NCBI RefSeq assembly: GCF_002573715.1
Contig: NZ_PDHM01000009.1
Location: 146,950 to 210,949 of the forward strand
Length of the DNA: 64,000 bases
From: Paenibacillus sp. EZ-K15
GTDB taxonomy: Bacteria; Bacillota; Bacilli; Paenibacillales; Paenibacillaceae
Direction of reading: 5' to 3'
The notes under the pieces: generated by a model
Database searches by the model: none
The model's input: only the letters and a program-made list of their open reading frames with translations
What the model was told of the DNA's origin: nothing
Program-made: the position numbers and the translations under genes
Shown: one piece after another, positions 53,263-62,130 of the stretch
Position numbering within the stretch: position 1 is the first letter of the stretch
How the letters are laid out: each line of letters opens with the position of its first letter

Positions 53263-53901
53263 ATGTTCAAGAAATTAGGAATCGCATTGGTTTACGCCGC
53301 CATAGGTGGTCTTGTTTACTTTTATGGCGATGTCATATTGGTCTGGATTCGATCGACAGACAGTATCACGCTGATGATGTTCACGGCTGTCATCATGGCC
53401 TTGTTCCCAGTGATCCCTTATCCGGTGGTAGGAGGGGTAATCGGTGCCGCCCTGGGGCCGGTCATTGGCGGAATTGTCACTTGGGTCGGCTCCACCGCCG
53501 CTTCCATCCTTATGTTTATGTTCATCCGATACGGTTATCAGGAATGGGGCGACCGGGTGCTTTACCGTTATAACAGGCTGGGAAAAGTGACAACGATGTT
53601 CGAACGGAACGCCTTTTTGACCATCCTGTTTACCCGGTTAATCCCGTTTATTCCTTCCATTGTCATCAATGTGTACGCGGCTCTCAGCAAGGTAACGTTC
53701 GCATCATACAGCATCGCGTCCGCGTTAGGCAAAATCCCCGCCATGCTGCTGTTCTCGATGGTAGGCGATCATCTTATGACCGACCCTTCCCACATCATTA
53801 TCACCATCGGCGTATATGGCGTATTTCTTGCGATAACCCTTATGGTTTACCGATTGTCGGGCTTTGGTCGTTCGGGAAGAACGGAGACCGAACGCTTATA
53901 G
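53263..53901 (+). CDS. TVP38/TMEM64 (DedA-like, VTT domain) membrane protein
   Basis: The protein has about 212 residues with five or six hydrophobic segments. VTT-domain motifs: FPVIPYPVVGGVIGAALGPV (re-entrant loop) and FERNAFLTILFTRLIPFIPS. DedA-superfamily proteins move lipid carriers or phospholipids across the membrane. I chose the ATG at 53263 (GGAG about 8 bp before); an in-frame ATG at 53212 has no ribosome-binding site. Its last six bases overlap the end of the convergent PH-domain gene. Confidence 0.8.
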   Translation: MFKKLGIALVYAAIGGLVYFYGDVILVWIRSTDSITLMMFTAVIMALFPVIPYPVVGGVIGAALGPVIGGIVTWVGSTAASILMFMFIRYGYQEWGDRVLYRYNRLGKVTTMFERNAFLTILFTRLIPFIPSIVINVYAALSKVTFASYSIASALGKIPAMLLFSMVGDHLMTDPSHIIITIGVYGVFLAITLMVYRLSGFGRSGRTETERL

Positions 53902-55569
53902 ATGCTCAATTGACGAGGCGGGATCGCTCTGTTCTGCAGATGCGGAGGACCCGCTCTTTTTCTTTTGGAACCAAGCCCGAACAGCCTCGATCTCTTGCTG
54001 ATCCATTCCGCTTAAACTTTCGTTGATCTCGCTGAATATCATCTTCACTTGCAGAGACAGAAGCCCTCTTCTTCGCTGTCTGCGGGTACCGCTGACCTCC
54101 ATGGCGATAATCTGCGGCCGGCGTATATACCTGGTGGACATTGCAATGAAACGGCTGCGGATCGTTAGCTGTTTATCCGTTACATTAAGTCCGGAATCCC
54201 GGTGCGAGAGGAGTCCCCAAGCTAACGAGAGCGGAAGCAGCAGAAGCGATAACAAACCGAGCTTGTCAAAATACCAAATGCATGGGGCACTAACTACCGC
54301 GGCAAAAGCCAGCTTCCACCGCAGATACATCCATTTTGCGCGCGGCGGCGGCGAAGCGGTAATGGCCTGAGCGCTGAATTGAGGGGTAACCCGATTCAGC
54401 AGCGCTGGAATATCTCCGGTCTTCAGTAGAGGATGAAGCATGAAATGCTTGTCGGACTCGGACGTAAGCACATGAACCTTCACTTCAGCGTAACCGAACC
54501 AGCGCCGGAATACGCCTTCTTTAACGGTAATGGCCAGCACTCGTTCGGGAGAGAAGAGTAGTCTCTTTCTCTCCAGCAGACCGCAGCTGACCGAGATTTG
54601 TTTCCCGATTCGCTCGACGGTAAATCCCGCATATTTGATCGTGTAGAGCACGGCGGAGAGCAGCCAGGATACAATGAGCGCCACAGCGGCAATGCTGATC
54701 CAACTGCCGGGCAGCAGCTTCCCTGCCGATTGAAACAGCGATTGGTACATCCGATCCGGGAGCAGGTCATCGGCAAAAGATAAAATACCGCCCACAAAGG
54801 CTAAAGCCAGTGACAGGTTGGGTGAGGAGAGAGCAGCCATGAGCAGGCGTCCGGAGGATAGCTGCAGCAGCGTGCTGCGTTCCTCTTCTGCCGCGATTGG
54901 ATCGCTTGCATTTTTTCTGCCAACGGCGCCCGAATCGGAATCCTCCAAAAGACCGATTCCGTATTCCATGTTCTGATTCAAAGTTTGAATGGATTCGTAA
55001 TTCTCTCGGGTTTCCGAATGTTGAACAGATGGCCTCTCGCTCGGAGCGGGAAAGCTCTGATCGGATGGATCGGAACTTTCATGAGCTTGGTGGGCCTCCC
55101 GTTCCGTTTGTCTTGTTCGGGTTTGTTCGCGCAGCCAGCGCTGCAGCCGCTCGCCTTCGCTATTGGTGATGGCAGGCAGGATGCCGCCGCCTTCCGTTTT
55201 GCCCGGCGTTTCGATTCGGACCTGGGTAAGTCCCAGTATGCGCTGCAGCAAGGGCTGCTCCATATTCATGGAATGAATGCGGCCCGTATAGATGGACAAT
55301 TCCTCACGGAACAGAACGCCGCGGCGAATGAGGATTTTGTCTTCTTCTAACGTGTAGACGAAGCGTTTCCACTTTAGATACCCGTACAGAAGCAGAAGCG
55401 AGACCAGGATGACGATGACGGCGGACAGCCAGTACCAGGGGATGTCGCGCAGCGATTTTCCGTTAAGGAATTTGATGGATACCAGAGCGGCGATCGGAAT
55501 GAGTGATTTAACGCTGCTTACGAGCGGGAACAGGATGAACAGCCGGTGAAGTCTTGTCGGTTCATTCAT
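53896..55569 (-). CDS. ydbT: YdbT-like PH-domain membrane protein
   Basis: The protein has 557 residues. Pairs of hydrophobic segments alternate with bacterial PH (bPH_2) domains: one at about 75-145 (EDKILIRRGVLFREELSIYT), one at about 325-400 (QISVSCGLLERKRLLFSPER) and one at about 460-535 (DKQLTIRSRFIAMSTRYIRR). The stretch 140-235 is a hydrophilic, Glu/Ser-rich insert. Bacillus ydbS-ydbT gives resistance to amyloliquecidin-type peptides in some strains, but the biochemical role is unknown. It overlaps the upstream ydbS-like gene by 8 bp and is translated with it. Confidence 0.82.
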   Translation of the reverse strand: MNEPTRLHRLFILFPLVSSVKSLIPIAALVSIKFLNGKSLRDIPWYWLSAVIVILVSLLLLYGYLKWKRFVYTLEEDKILIRRGVLFREELSIYTGRIHSMNMEQPLLQRILGLTQVRIETPGKTEGGGILPAITNSEGERLQRWLREQTRTRQTEREAHQAHESSDPSDQSFPAPSERPSVQHSETRENYESIQTLNQNMEYGIGLLEDSDSGAVGRKNASDPIAAEEERSTLLQLSSGRLLMAALSSPNLSLALAFVGGILSFADDLLPDRMYQSLFQSAGKLLPGSWISIAAVALIVSWLLSAVLYTIKYAGFTVERIGKQISVSCGLLERKRLLFSPERVLAITVKEGVFRRWFGYAEVKVHVLTSESDKHFMLHPLLKTGDIPALLNRVTPQFSAQAITASPPPRAKWMYLRWKLAFAAVVSAPCIWYFDKLGLLSLLLLPLSLAWGLLSHRDSGLNVTDKQLTIRSRFIAMSTRYIRRPQIIAMEVSGTRRQRRRGLLSLQVKMIFSEINESLSGMDQQEIEAVRAWFQKKKSGSSASAEQSDPASSIEHL

Positions 55570-56044
55570 CGTGATCCACCACTTTGGCCAGCTCGCCGAT
55601 CTGTTTTTTCAATTCCTCTGCTTCTTCCAGCTTGAGCGCCTGAATGACATGAGTCGTTGCGGCGGTAACGACCTTTACCTTGGCTAAGCCATATTTACGA
55701 AGGAGCGGTCCCCGCTCCAGCTCGACATGCTGTACACGCGTCATCGGGACAAGGGTGTCACTGAGCCAGATCCAGCCGGAGCGAAGCTCCAATTCTTCCT
55801 CGCTTACCTTGAAGCCGAATTGTTTGTAGGTGAAAGAGGGTACGGCCCAGGTAAACCAGGCTCCGAGAACCAGAAGTCCGATGGTGATCCAGCCCGGTAT
55901 CAGGGTCCACTCGAATATAACAGCAATGATTAGATAGGCTGCTGCAGCGAGTAGAATAACCCCATCCGTAATGAAACCCGTGATGCGAGAGATCGTTACG
56001 GAGTCCGGGTGACATCTGCGCATGGCGTCAAGCCGATTGTCCAT
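55562..56044 (-). CDS. ydbS: YdbS-like PH-domain membrane protein
   Basis: The protein has 160 residues: two hydrophobic segments (about 24-70) followed by one bPH_2 domain (about 75-150; FKVSEEELELRSGWIWLSDT, MTRVQHVELERGPLLRKYGL). It is the first gene of the ydbS-ydbT-like pair on the minus strand. The two proteins probably form one membrane complex. AAGGAGGAA precedes the start on the minus strand. Confidence 0.85.
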   Translation of the reverse strand: MDNRLDAMRRCHPDSVTISRITGFITDGVILLAAAAYLIIAVIFEWTLIPGWITIGLLVLGAWFTWAVPSFTYKQFGFKVSEEELELRSGWIWLSDTLVPMTRVQHVELERGPLLRKYGLAKVKVVTAATTHVIQALKLEEAEELKKQIGELAKVVDHDE

Positions 56045-56286
56045 ATGTATGTTCCTCCTTGATGTTTAAGATTCGAGCAGTCCTTGCATTTATATGTATG
56101 TCTACGTTGCTCGGGAAGGATTCGTTTCATCTAGTCTCCCGTCTTGCTTGCCGTGCCTATCATTGTAGCATAACAGGTTAACGAGCAATTGAACCTGACC
56201 TAACGGTTGCATGAACACATGCCGAATCTGTTAAGCTTGAGTTAAGGAAGATTATGAAATGATCGAGAATGAAAGGATCGCGTGTA

Positions 56287-57237
56287 ATGAAAATAGACCG
56301 GCTATTAGCCATAACCGTCCTGCTTCTGAACCGGGGAAGACTGAGTGCCAAGGAGTTGGCCGATCGGTTTGAAGTATCGAGCAAAACCATATATCGCGAT
56401 ATGGATACGCTATGCCAAGCCGGGATCCCGATTGTTGCCCACCAGGGAATATCCGGCGGATTTGAAATTATGGAGAATTATATGATCGACAAGTACTGGC
56501 TGTCCGCTGAGGAGATGAGTGCGCTGGTTGCAGCCGTCAAAGGGATGAGCAGCGCACTGGATGATCAACAGATGGGCATCCTGCTTGAGAAGGTAAAAGC
56601 GCTGCTGCATAGGGTAGAGCAGGGCCTTGGAGATGATTATCGTAGGGAACCTGTGGTCATGGACTTTCAGCCTTGGGGACAGCGTCAAGGACTGAAGCCC
56701 GCCGTGGGCTTGCTCAAAAAGGCTATTCAAGAAAAGCGCAGGGTCGAGATGGAGTATATCGATACGCAGGGGAATGCGGAGCGAAGAACCATTGAACCGG
56801 CATCTCTGATTTTGAAGGGCAATATTTGGTATGTACAAGCCTTTTGTCTGGAGCGGGAAGACCATCGCCTCTTCCGGTTGTCGCGTATGCAGGATATAAC
56901 GATGCTGAGCGAGACATATGAGCCAAGGCCATGGCCCGGCAAGGAACGATTGGAATGGGATTCCTCTTGGTCGAGCGCGCTGGAGCAGGAGACTGTGCTG
57001 TTATTCGAAGCAGCCGCGCGTCAGCGGGTGGCGGATATTTTTCCGCCCGAACAAGTAACCGTCAACCCGGACGGCTCGTTACGCGTTCACTTGTTATACA
57101 AATTGGATGAGTGGTTTTACGGCATGATTCTAAGCTTTGGTGATCAGGTGCTGGTTGAGCAGCCGGGCAAAGCGGCCGAGGAAGTGAAGCGAAGAGCACA
57201 ATTGATTATGCAGCGCTACGATAACCAGGACAGATAG
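56287..57237 (+). CDS. YafY-like DeoR/WYL-domain transcriptional regulator
   Basis: The protein has about 316 residues. The N-terminal winged helix reads LLNRGRLSAKELADRFEVSS and KTIYRDMDTLCQAGIPIVAH; the central WYL domain (about 135-215; RRTIEPASLILKGNIWYVQA) binds a ligand or nucleic acid; a WCX-like C-terminal domain follows. I chose the ATG at 56287 (GAAAGGA upstream); 56269 is the alternative. The next gene, 54 bp downstream, encodes a small-molecule-binding protein and is its likely target. Confidence 0.88.
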   Translation: MKIDRLLAITVLLLNRGRLSAKELADRFEVSSKTIYRDMDTLCQAGIPIVAHQGISGGFEIMENYMIDKYWLSAEEMSALVAAVKGMSSALDDQQMGILLEKVKALLHRVEQGLGDDYRREPVVMDFQPWGQRQGLKPAVGLLKKAIQEKRRVEMEYIDTQGNAERRTIEPASLILKGNIWYVQAFCLEREDHRLFRLSRMQDITMLSETYEPRPWPGKERLEWDSSWSSALEQETVLLFEAAARQRVADIFPPEQVTVNPDGSLRVHLLYKLDEWFYGMILSFGDQVLVEQPGKAAEEVKRRAQLIMQRYDNQDR

Positions 57238-57291
57238 ATGTCCACGTTACCTCTTTAGAATAGAGATATATTCATTTTAAGGAGGATACAT

Positions 57292-57801
57292 ATGAGTGAT
57301 AGCAATCAGAATCAGAGTGAACGATTTATAGAGGTTAGACCCGCCGTGTCCATTCAGGGTGTCGGCGTTCGAACGACGAATGAAGCGGAGGCGGGACCGC
57401 AAGGCAAGATACCGCAGTTATGGGACCGGTATTTCCAAAGCGGTTTGCAGACACAATTATCTGATAAGGATCAAGCCGTCTATGCGTTGTACACGGATTA
57501 CGAAAGCGACGCATCCGGGGCGTACACCTTAATTATCGGCAACAGGATAGATGAAGACGTGGCTATTGCAGCTTCTTCGGAGGAGTTGCAGCAGGCGTCC
57601 GTCCCGGCAGCCAAGTACATGGTATTCCGGACAAGACGTGGCCCTTTGATGGAAATCGTTCCGCAGGTGTGGCATGAAATTTGGAGTTACTTCCAGCAAC
57701 CAGCCGAAAAAAGGACGTATACCGGCGATTACGAACGCTATGATATGCAGCAGTTTGATCCCGCGAATACTGTGGTGGACGTTTATATCGCCATTGAATA
57801 G
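57292..57801 (+). CDS. GyrI-like effector-binding (AraC_E_bind type) protein
   Basis: The protein has 169 residues and is a single GyrI-like/Bac_rhamnosid-type effector-binding domain: ERFIEVRPAVSIQGVGVRTT, IPQLWDRYFQSGLQ, YALYTDYESDASGAYTLIIG, PAAKYMVFRTRRG and VWHEIWSYFQQP. The family binds hydrophobic cations or drugs and is found as the sensor part of MerR/AraC regulators or alone. It lies directly after a WYL regulator, a combination common in Bacillota. AAGGAGG precedes the ATG. Confidence 0.82.
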   Translation: MSDSNQNQSERFIEVRPAVSIQGVGVRTTNEAEAGPQGKIPQLWDRYFQSGLQTQLSDKDQAVYALYTDYESDASGAYTLIIGNRIDEDVAIAASSEELQQASVPAAKYMVFRTRRGPLMEIVPQVWHEIWSYFQQPAEKRTYTGDYERYDMQQFDPANTVVDVYIAIE

Positions 57802-57902
57802 CGGTTAAGAATCGCAGACTGCTCCATTGCTTGGAGTGGAAACGACGATTCTTCGGTAAAACGACTCAATCCGGGAATACGCGATATTGGCCAATAATGA
57901 AT

Positions 57903-57940
57903 GAGAGGGTGATCCTACAGTGGGATCGCCCTCTTTATTT
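57903..57940. terminator. Bidirectional terminator between convergent genes
   Basis: AGAGGG-GATCC pairs with GGATC-CCCTCT; T-rich on the plus side, shared by the GyrI-like gene and the minus-strand acetyltransferase gene. Confidence 0.72.
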
Positions 57941-57942
57941 CA

Positions 57943-58434
57943 CTATCCGGAGACCGGCTTCTTGACCATCGTTATGAACGTAGTGCCGCCATAATCAAAC
58001 GATGTTACTTCCGAGAAGCCCAGCTGGGTATACAAGCGAATGGCTCGTTCGTTGAATTTGGCAACGGTCAGCCGAAACGATTGGCGATTGTGAATTTCAG
58101 CGATGGACGCCAGCACGAAAGAGAGGAACTCTTTTCCCCGGCCTTGTCCGGTCGATTCCGGTTTCATGCCAAGTCCGAAATCCAGCAGATCCTCGTCATA
58201 TACACCTAACGGGATCGCAATCGGAATTTGGGCAGATGAGCCTGTACAGCAAAAGCCGAACAGCTGCCCTTCCTCGTCCTGTATGGCGTAATACGAACAC
58301 TCAAGGAGATCTTTTCGAAACTCCTCATCCGGCCCGCTGTTGTAGAAATCATAGGGAGGTTCATAGTTCCATTGCATAATTTGATCGGCGTACGCATCGG
58401 TCATGGCCGCGATACGAAGAGGCATTATTCTCAT
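57943..58434 (-). CDS. GNAT family N-acetyltransferase
   Basis: The protein has 163 residues. The acetyl-CoA site is seen in KPESTGQGRGKEFLSFVLAS (Q/RxxGxG/A type), with the C-terminal FNERAIRLYTQLGFSEVTSF motif of GNAT enzymes. The N-terminus (PLRIAAMTDAYADQIMQWNY) is typical of small acetyltransferases that modify amino groups of metabolites or proteins; the substrate is unknown. A single gene on the minus strand. Confidence 0.88.
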   Translation of the reverse strand: MRIMPLRIAAMTDAYADQIMQWNYEPPYDFYNSGPDEEFRKDLLECSYYAIQDEEGQLFGFCCTGSSAQIPIAIPLGVYDEDLLDFGLGMKPESTGQGRGKEFLSFVLASIAEIHNRQSFRLTVAKFNERAIRLYTQLGFSEVTSFDYGGTTFITMVKKPVSG

Positions 58435-58488
58435 CCTTTGGTTTAAAAATAGTTTTCTTCCATAATCCTTTATTTCGATTTCGAAACG

Positions 58489-58550
58489 AAAAAACCTTCT
58501 CTTCCATGTTCATAGCTGGTTACAAGACCAAGCTACTATGGAAGAGAAGG
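58489..58550 (-). terminator. Terminator of the third sugar-importer operon
   Basis: CCTTCTCTTCCAT and ATGGAAGAGAAGG form a 13-bp stem; on the minus strand it ends in six T. It lies just after the last permease gene. Confidence 0.88.
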
Positions 58551-58571
58551 CATCCATTCCGAAGGTCTAGC

Positions 58572-59405
58572 TTATTTGAACCCGGTTAGTGCCGATCCCG
58601 ATTTCATGAAATACTTCTGTCCGAAGAAATAGATTAGGATCATAGGGATCGCCATGATGGTGGAAGCAGCCATGAGTTTCTCCCACTGCGCCCCGTGGTC
58701 CTGCTGAAAGCTTTGCAGGCCAACGGTGATGGTCCATTTGACCGAATCGTTCAGATAAATGAGCGGTCCCATGAAATCCACGTAAGACCATACAAAAGAA
58801 AATAAAGCGACGGTGGCCAGAGCCGGTTTCAGGATCGGCATGATGATCTGGACATAAACCCGCGGCTCTGAAGCACCGTCGATCTTCGCTGCCTCGGACA
58901 ATTCGGTCGGTACGCCAAGTAGGAACTGCCGAAGCAAGAAGATGAAGAACGGTGCCCCGAAGAATGCGCCGATGGTCAGTGGCATCATCGTGTTGACCCA
59001 GCCCAGCTTGGTAAAGATAATGTACTGCGGAATCATCTGCACTTGAGCCGGCAGAATCATGGTCGCCACCACGATGGTAAAGATGATGTTCCGGCCCCTC
59101 CAGGGGATACGGGATATCGAGTAGGCCACCAGCGGCGCCGAGAAGAGCTGACCGATGATATTAATGATACAGATCATAAACGTGTTCATCATATAGCGTG
59201 TAAAAGGAATGGCTTGAAGGGCTTCTTTATAATTTGACCATTGGAACGTTTCAGGCAGGATACTCGGTGGAAACTTGAGTATTTCTTCCGGTGTCTTCAA
59301 CGAGGTCATCACCAGCCATACAAATGGGAACAGGAAGATAACAGCGAATAGAAGAAGGACTACATGCGGTAAGATCACTCGCAACTTGACAGCCATGTTA
59401 TTCAC
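58572..59405 (-). CDS. Carbohydrate ABC permease (MalG-like)
   Basis: The protein has 277 residues, six membrane helices, with the EAA loop LSEAAKIDGASEPRVYVQII. MIPQYIIFTKLGWVNTMMPL and the C-terminal IYFFGQKYFMKSGSALTGFK are typical of the class. It is the last gene of the operon and overlaps the upstream permease gene by 8 bp. It works with that gene and the lipoprotein encoded at 60621. No ATPase gene. Confidence 0.92.
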   Translation of the reverse strand: MNNMAVKLRVILPHVVLLLFAVIFLFPFVWLVMTSLKTPEEILKFPPSILPETFQWSNYKEALQAIPFTRYMMNTFMICIINIIGQLFSAPLVAYSISRIPWRGRNIIFTIVVATMILPAQVQMIPQYIIFTKLGWVNTMMPLTIGAFFGAPFFIFLLRQFLLGVPTELSEAAKIDGASEPRVYVQIIMPILKPALATVALFSFVWSYVDFMGPLIYLNDSVKWTITVGLQSFQQDHGAQWEKLMAASTIMAIPMILIYFFGQKYFMKSGSALTGFK

Positions 59406-60351
59406 CTCCGTAATAGACCCAGCGGCCTGACGTTTTTAACAGGATGAACGTAATCAGCAATACGATAATAAACAGAATCCAGGCAAGCGCCGAGGCATAT
59501 CCCATTTTCAGAAAAACAAAGGCTTCCTGATATAGATTGACCGCATAGAACAGCAGAGACTGCTCCGGGCCGCCCAGTGAGCCGCTTCCGTCCACCTTGC
59601 CTCCGGCCAGAATATAAGACTCCGTAAAAATTTGAAAGGCACCGATCAACCCCATGATGAGTTGAAAAAGAATGATGGGGGACAGCGCAGGAACCGTAAT
59701 CTTCCAGAACCGGTACCACCAATTCGCTCCGTCGACCTGAGCAGCTTCATAATATTGTCTCGGCACGCCCTGGAGGGCGGCCAGAAAGATTAAAGCGCCC
59801 GCACCTGAGCCCCACAGGCTCATCAGGATAAGAGATGGTTTCGTATAACGGGGATCAAGCAGCCACGCCGGATCTGTTAAACCCAGGGTGCGAAGTGCCA
59901 TGTTAACCAAACCGAAGTCGGGGTTCAGCATCCATGTCCACAATAGAGCGCTTGCAACGATCGGTATGACGGATGGAAGGTAGAAGATGGTGCGGTAATA
60001 ATTGATCCCCTTTACTTTGAAATTGAGCATCACGGCAATCAGCAGAGAGACGGTTAGCGTGATCGGCACGGATATGAACGCCATGAAAAAGGTGTTACCG
60101 AGCGACTTATAGAAGCGGTCATCCGCAAAAATTTGCTCGTAATTCTGAAGCCCTACCCACTTGGGAGGGCTGAATAAATCGTATTCGGTCAGACTCAGGT
60201 AGAGCGAACCGAAGAACGGATAGACCGTAAAAGCCAGAAAGCCGATAATCCAAGGAGAGGCGAACGCCAGGCCAAGGTATACATAATGACGCTCCTTCCT
60301 GGACCAGCCTGATGCGTGTTTTCGTTGATTCGCTGTTGTGGAGACCTTCAT
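59398..60351 (-). CDS. Sugar ABC permease (MalF-like)
   Basis: The protein has 317 residues, six membrane helices, and the EAA loop YYEAAQVDGANWWYRFWKIT. LAFASPWIIGFLAFTVYPFF is the usual first helix of this UgpA/LacF-type class. GGAAGGAGAA precedes the ATG. It is separated from the binding-protein gene by 269 bp holding an inverted-repeat element, which may lower permease expression relative to the binding protein. Confidence 0.92.
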   Translation of the reverse strand: MKVSTTANQRKHASGWSRKERHYVYLGLAFASPWIIGFLAFTVYPFFGSLYLSLTEYDLFSPPKWVGLQNYEQIFADDRFYKSLGNTFFMAFISVPITLTVSLLIAVMLNFKVKGINYYRTIFYLPSVIPIVASALLWTWMLNPDFGLVNMALRTLGLTDPAWLLDPRYTKPSLILMSLWGSGAGALIFLAALQGVPRQYYEAAQVDGANWWYRFWKITVPALSPIILFQLIMGLIGAFQIFTESYILAGGKVDGSGSLGGPEQSLLFYAVNLYQEAFVFLKMGYASALAWILFIIVLLITFILLKTSGRWVYYGGE

Positions 60352-60381
60352 CTTCGCGATTCTCCTTCCGCTTTAAGAGGT

Positions 60382-60551
60382 TGTTCAAAAAGTCCGCTTT
60401 TGATCACGAAGTGAATCAGGAAGCAGCTCGGCATCGAATCTTGAATTCAGCCGGGCCTTTCGGTGCTCACGTACCCAAAACGTACGCTCCGCTTCTAACG
60501 TCCCTAGCTTCATCCAACCTTCTCGGTGCTGAAAATCGACCTTTTTGAACA
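60382..60551. mobile_element. MITE-like repeat element between binding-protein and permease genes
   Basis: Perfect 11-bp terminal inverted repeats TGTTCAAAAAG (60382-60392) and CTTTTTGAACA (60541-60551) bound a 170-bp non-coding segment with several small internal palindromes (for example GTAC-N8-GTAC near 60471). The flanks CTTTAAGAGG and CACTTTAAG also look alike. There is no coding capacity. Its form fits a short non-autonomous element or an intergenic repeat; from memory, similar sequences occur repeatedly in Paenibacillus genomes, but I cannot confirm it here. Confidence 0.55.
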
Positions 60552-60620
60552 CGCACTTTAAGTATTAGTATGCAGCTCCGCCCAATACGTCGCTGCATTG
60601 GACAGAGCCTGCTTAGCTCA

Positions 60621-61928
60621 TCATTTCACCAGCGGCTGAATCTTTGCCTTTACCTTGTCCAAGCCTTCCTCCATGCTGACGGTACCTCGGAGAATAGCAT
60701 CATATTGCGCGCTGAACTCCGTCATGTATTCGTTCGCGTAGGAGGAAGCCGGGAAGGACCTCAGGTTTTCGCTTCCCGAATAGTCGAGGAATTCCTTGAA
60801 TCCGGGCACATCCTCATAGAGTGGATTGGAGAAAGCAGAGTTTCTCGTTGGGAGATTCCCAAGGGCGGCGGTAAATTCGGCCATTTGCTCCGGTTCGGTC
60901 ATCCATTTAATGAATTTCCAGGAAGCGTCCGGGTTTTTGACGCCTTTCGGGATATAGAATACGCTGGTAGTCACATTTCCGGAGTTTTGAAGTTCCGGGT
61001 TGTTCTCATCATAAGGAATCGGGGCAATGCCATAATTCAGATCAGGCGAGTATTGTTTGATGAAGGTGGGCAGCCACTCTCCATCGATCGTCATCGCATA
61101 CTTGCCCGAGAAGAACGGATTCTGTGCCGACATGTATTGGCCAAGCCCGGAAGAGAATCGATCCAGATTATCGGAACCGTATTGATCCCAGATCTCCTTC
61201 GAGAGCTTAATCGCCGATTGGATCCCGGGATGGTCCGGCGTCACCTGCTGCGCCGCTTCATCATAAAACGATCCGTTAAAGGCATAGCTGAACGTATACG
61301 CATCCATTCCGGGCCACAATCCGAGCCGCTGGAGGCGCCCGCCATCCTCGACGATGCTCAGCTTTTTGATATATTCTTTAAGCTCGCTTATCGTTTCCGG
61401 TGGAGCGTCATAACCAGCTTCCTGCAAAATATCCTTGTTGTAGAACAGCATGGATACATGCATGGCCGTCGGGATCGCATACGTCTTGCCTTCATGCTGG
61501 GAAGTGCTTAGGGCAGCCGGCACGAAGTCCTTAAGATCCAAGCCGTCCTTCGTTATATAATCATCCAGCGGCATCATGGCGCCGCGCAGCCCCCATGGCA
61601 CGACATTTTGTCCGAATTGGGATGCGATCTCCGGAGGATTGCCCCCGGTGATTGCGGTAAGCTGTTTCTGATAATCGCTTTGGGATAGGCCTTTTACTTG
61701 AATGTCGGGATTGGCCGAGTTCCACTTGGCAATCAATCGTTCCAGCGCTTCCGCTTCCGGTCCGGTCCAGCCGTACCAGAAGTCGAGCGTTACGGCATCT
61801 TGGGCAGGCGGATTATCGGATGGCTTGTCACCAGCATCACTGCCCGATTGCGGCGGATTACCGCCAGAGCATCCTGTTACGATAGAGAACAATAGAATAA
61901 GACTCCATATCAAATGTTTCTTCTTCAT
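60621..61928 (-). CDS. Sugar-type extracellular solute-binding lipoprotein
   Basis: The protein has 435 residues. The signal peptide ends at the lipobox SIVTGC, followed by a Gly/Ser/Pro/Asp linker. The rest is a family 1 binding protein (DFWYGWTGPEAEALERLIAK, WNSANPDIQVKGL, GKYAMTIDGEWLPTFIKQY). I chose the ATG at 61928 because GGGGAGGAAGAGG lies just before it; the frame runs 50 codons further upstream without a usable start. It is the first gene of the importer operon, 200 bp behind its AraC-type regulator. The ligand is unknown. Confidence 0.9.
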   Translation of the reverse strand: MKKKHLIWSLILLFSIVTGCSGGNPPQSGSDAGDKPSDNPPAQDAVTLDFWYGWTGPEAEALERLIAKWNSANPDIQVKGLSQSDYQKQLTAITGGNPPEIASQFGQNVVPWGLRGAMMPLDDYITKDGLDLKDFVPAALSTSQHEGKTYAIPTAMHVSMLFYNKDILQEAGYDAPPETISELKEYIKKLSIVEDGGRLQRLGLWPGMDAYTFSYAFNGSFYDEAAQQVTPDHPGIQSAIKLSKEIWDQYGSDNLDRFSSGLGQYMSAQNPFFSGKYAMTIDGEWLPTFIKQYSPDLNYGIAPIPYDENNPELQNSGNVTTSVFYIPKGVKNPDASWKFIKWMTEPEQMAEFTAALGNLPTRNSAFSNPLYEDVPGFKEFLDYSGSENLRSFPASSYANEYMTEFSAQYDAILRGTVSMEEGLDKVKAKIQPLVK

Positions 61929-62130
61929 TCCTCTTCCTCCCCTTGAGCAATCGTGTACAATCGTGTAATCGTAATACGAAGTTCTATCAATTCCCTCCCC
62001 AAAACAGTTGACTAAACAACCGGCCCTGATCCAGTTATTTGTAAGAATTATGGATATCGTAGCATGTAAAAAAATCATTTCATTTCACTATCGTGTTCAA
62101 AAATAGGATTATCGTATGGCATTGAACGTT

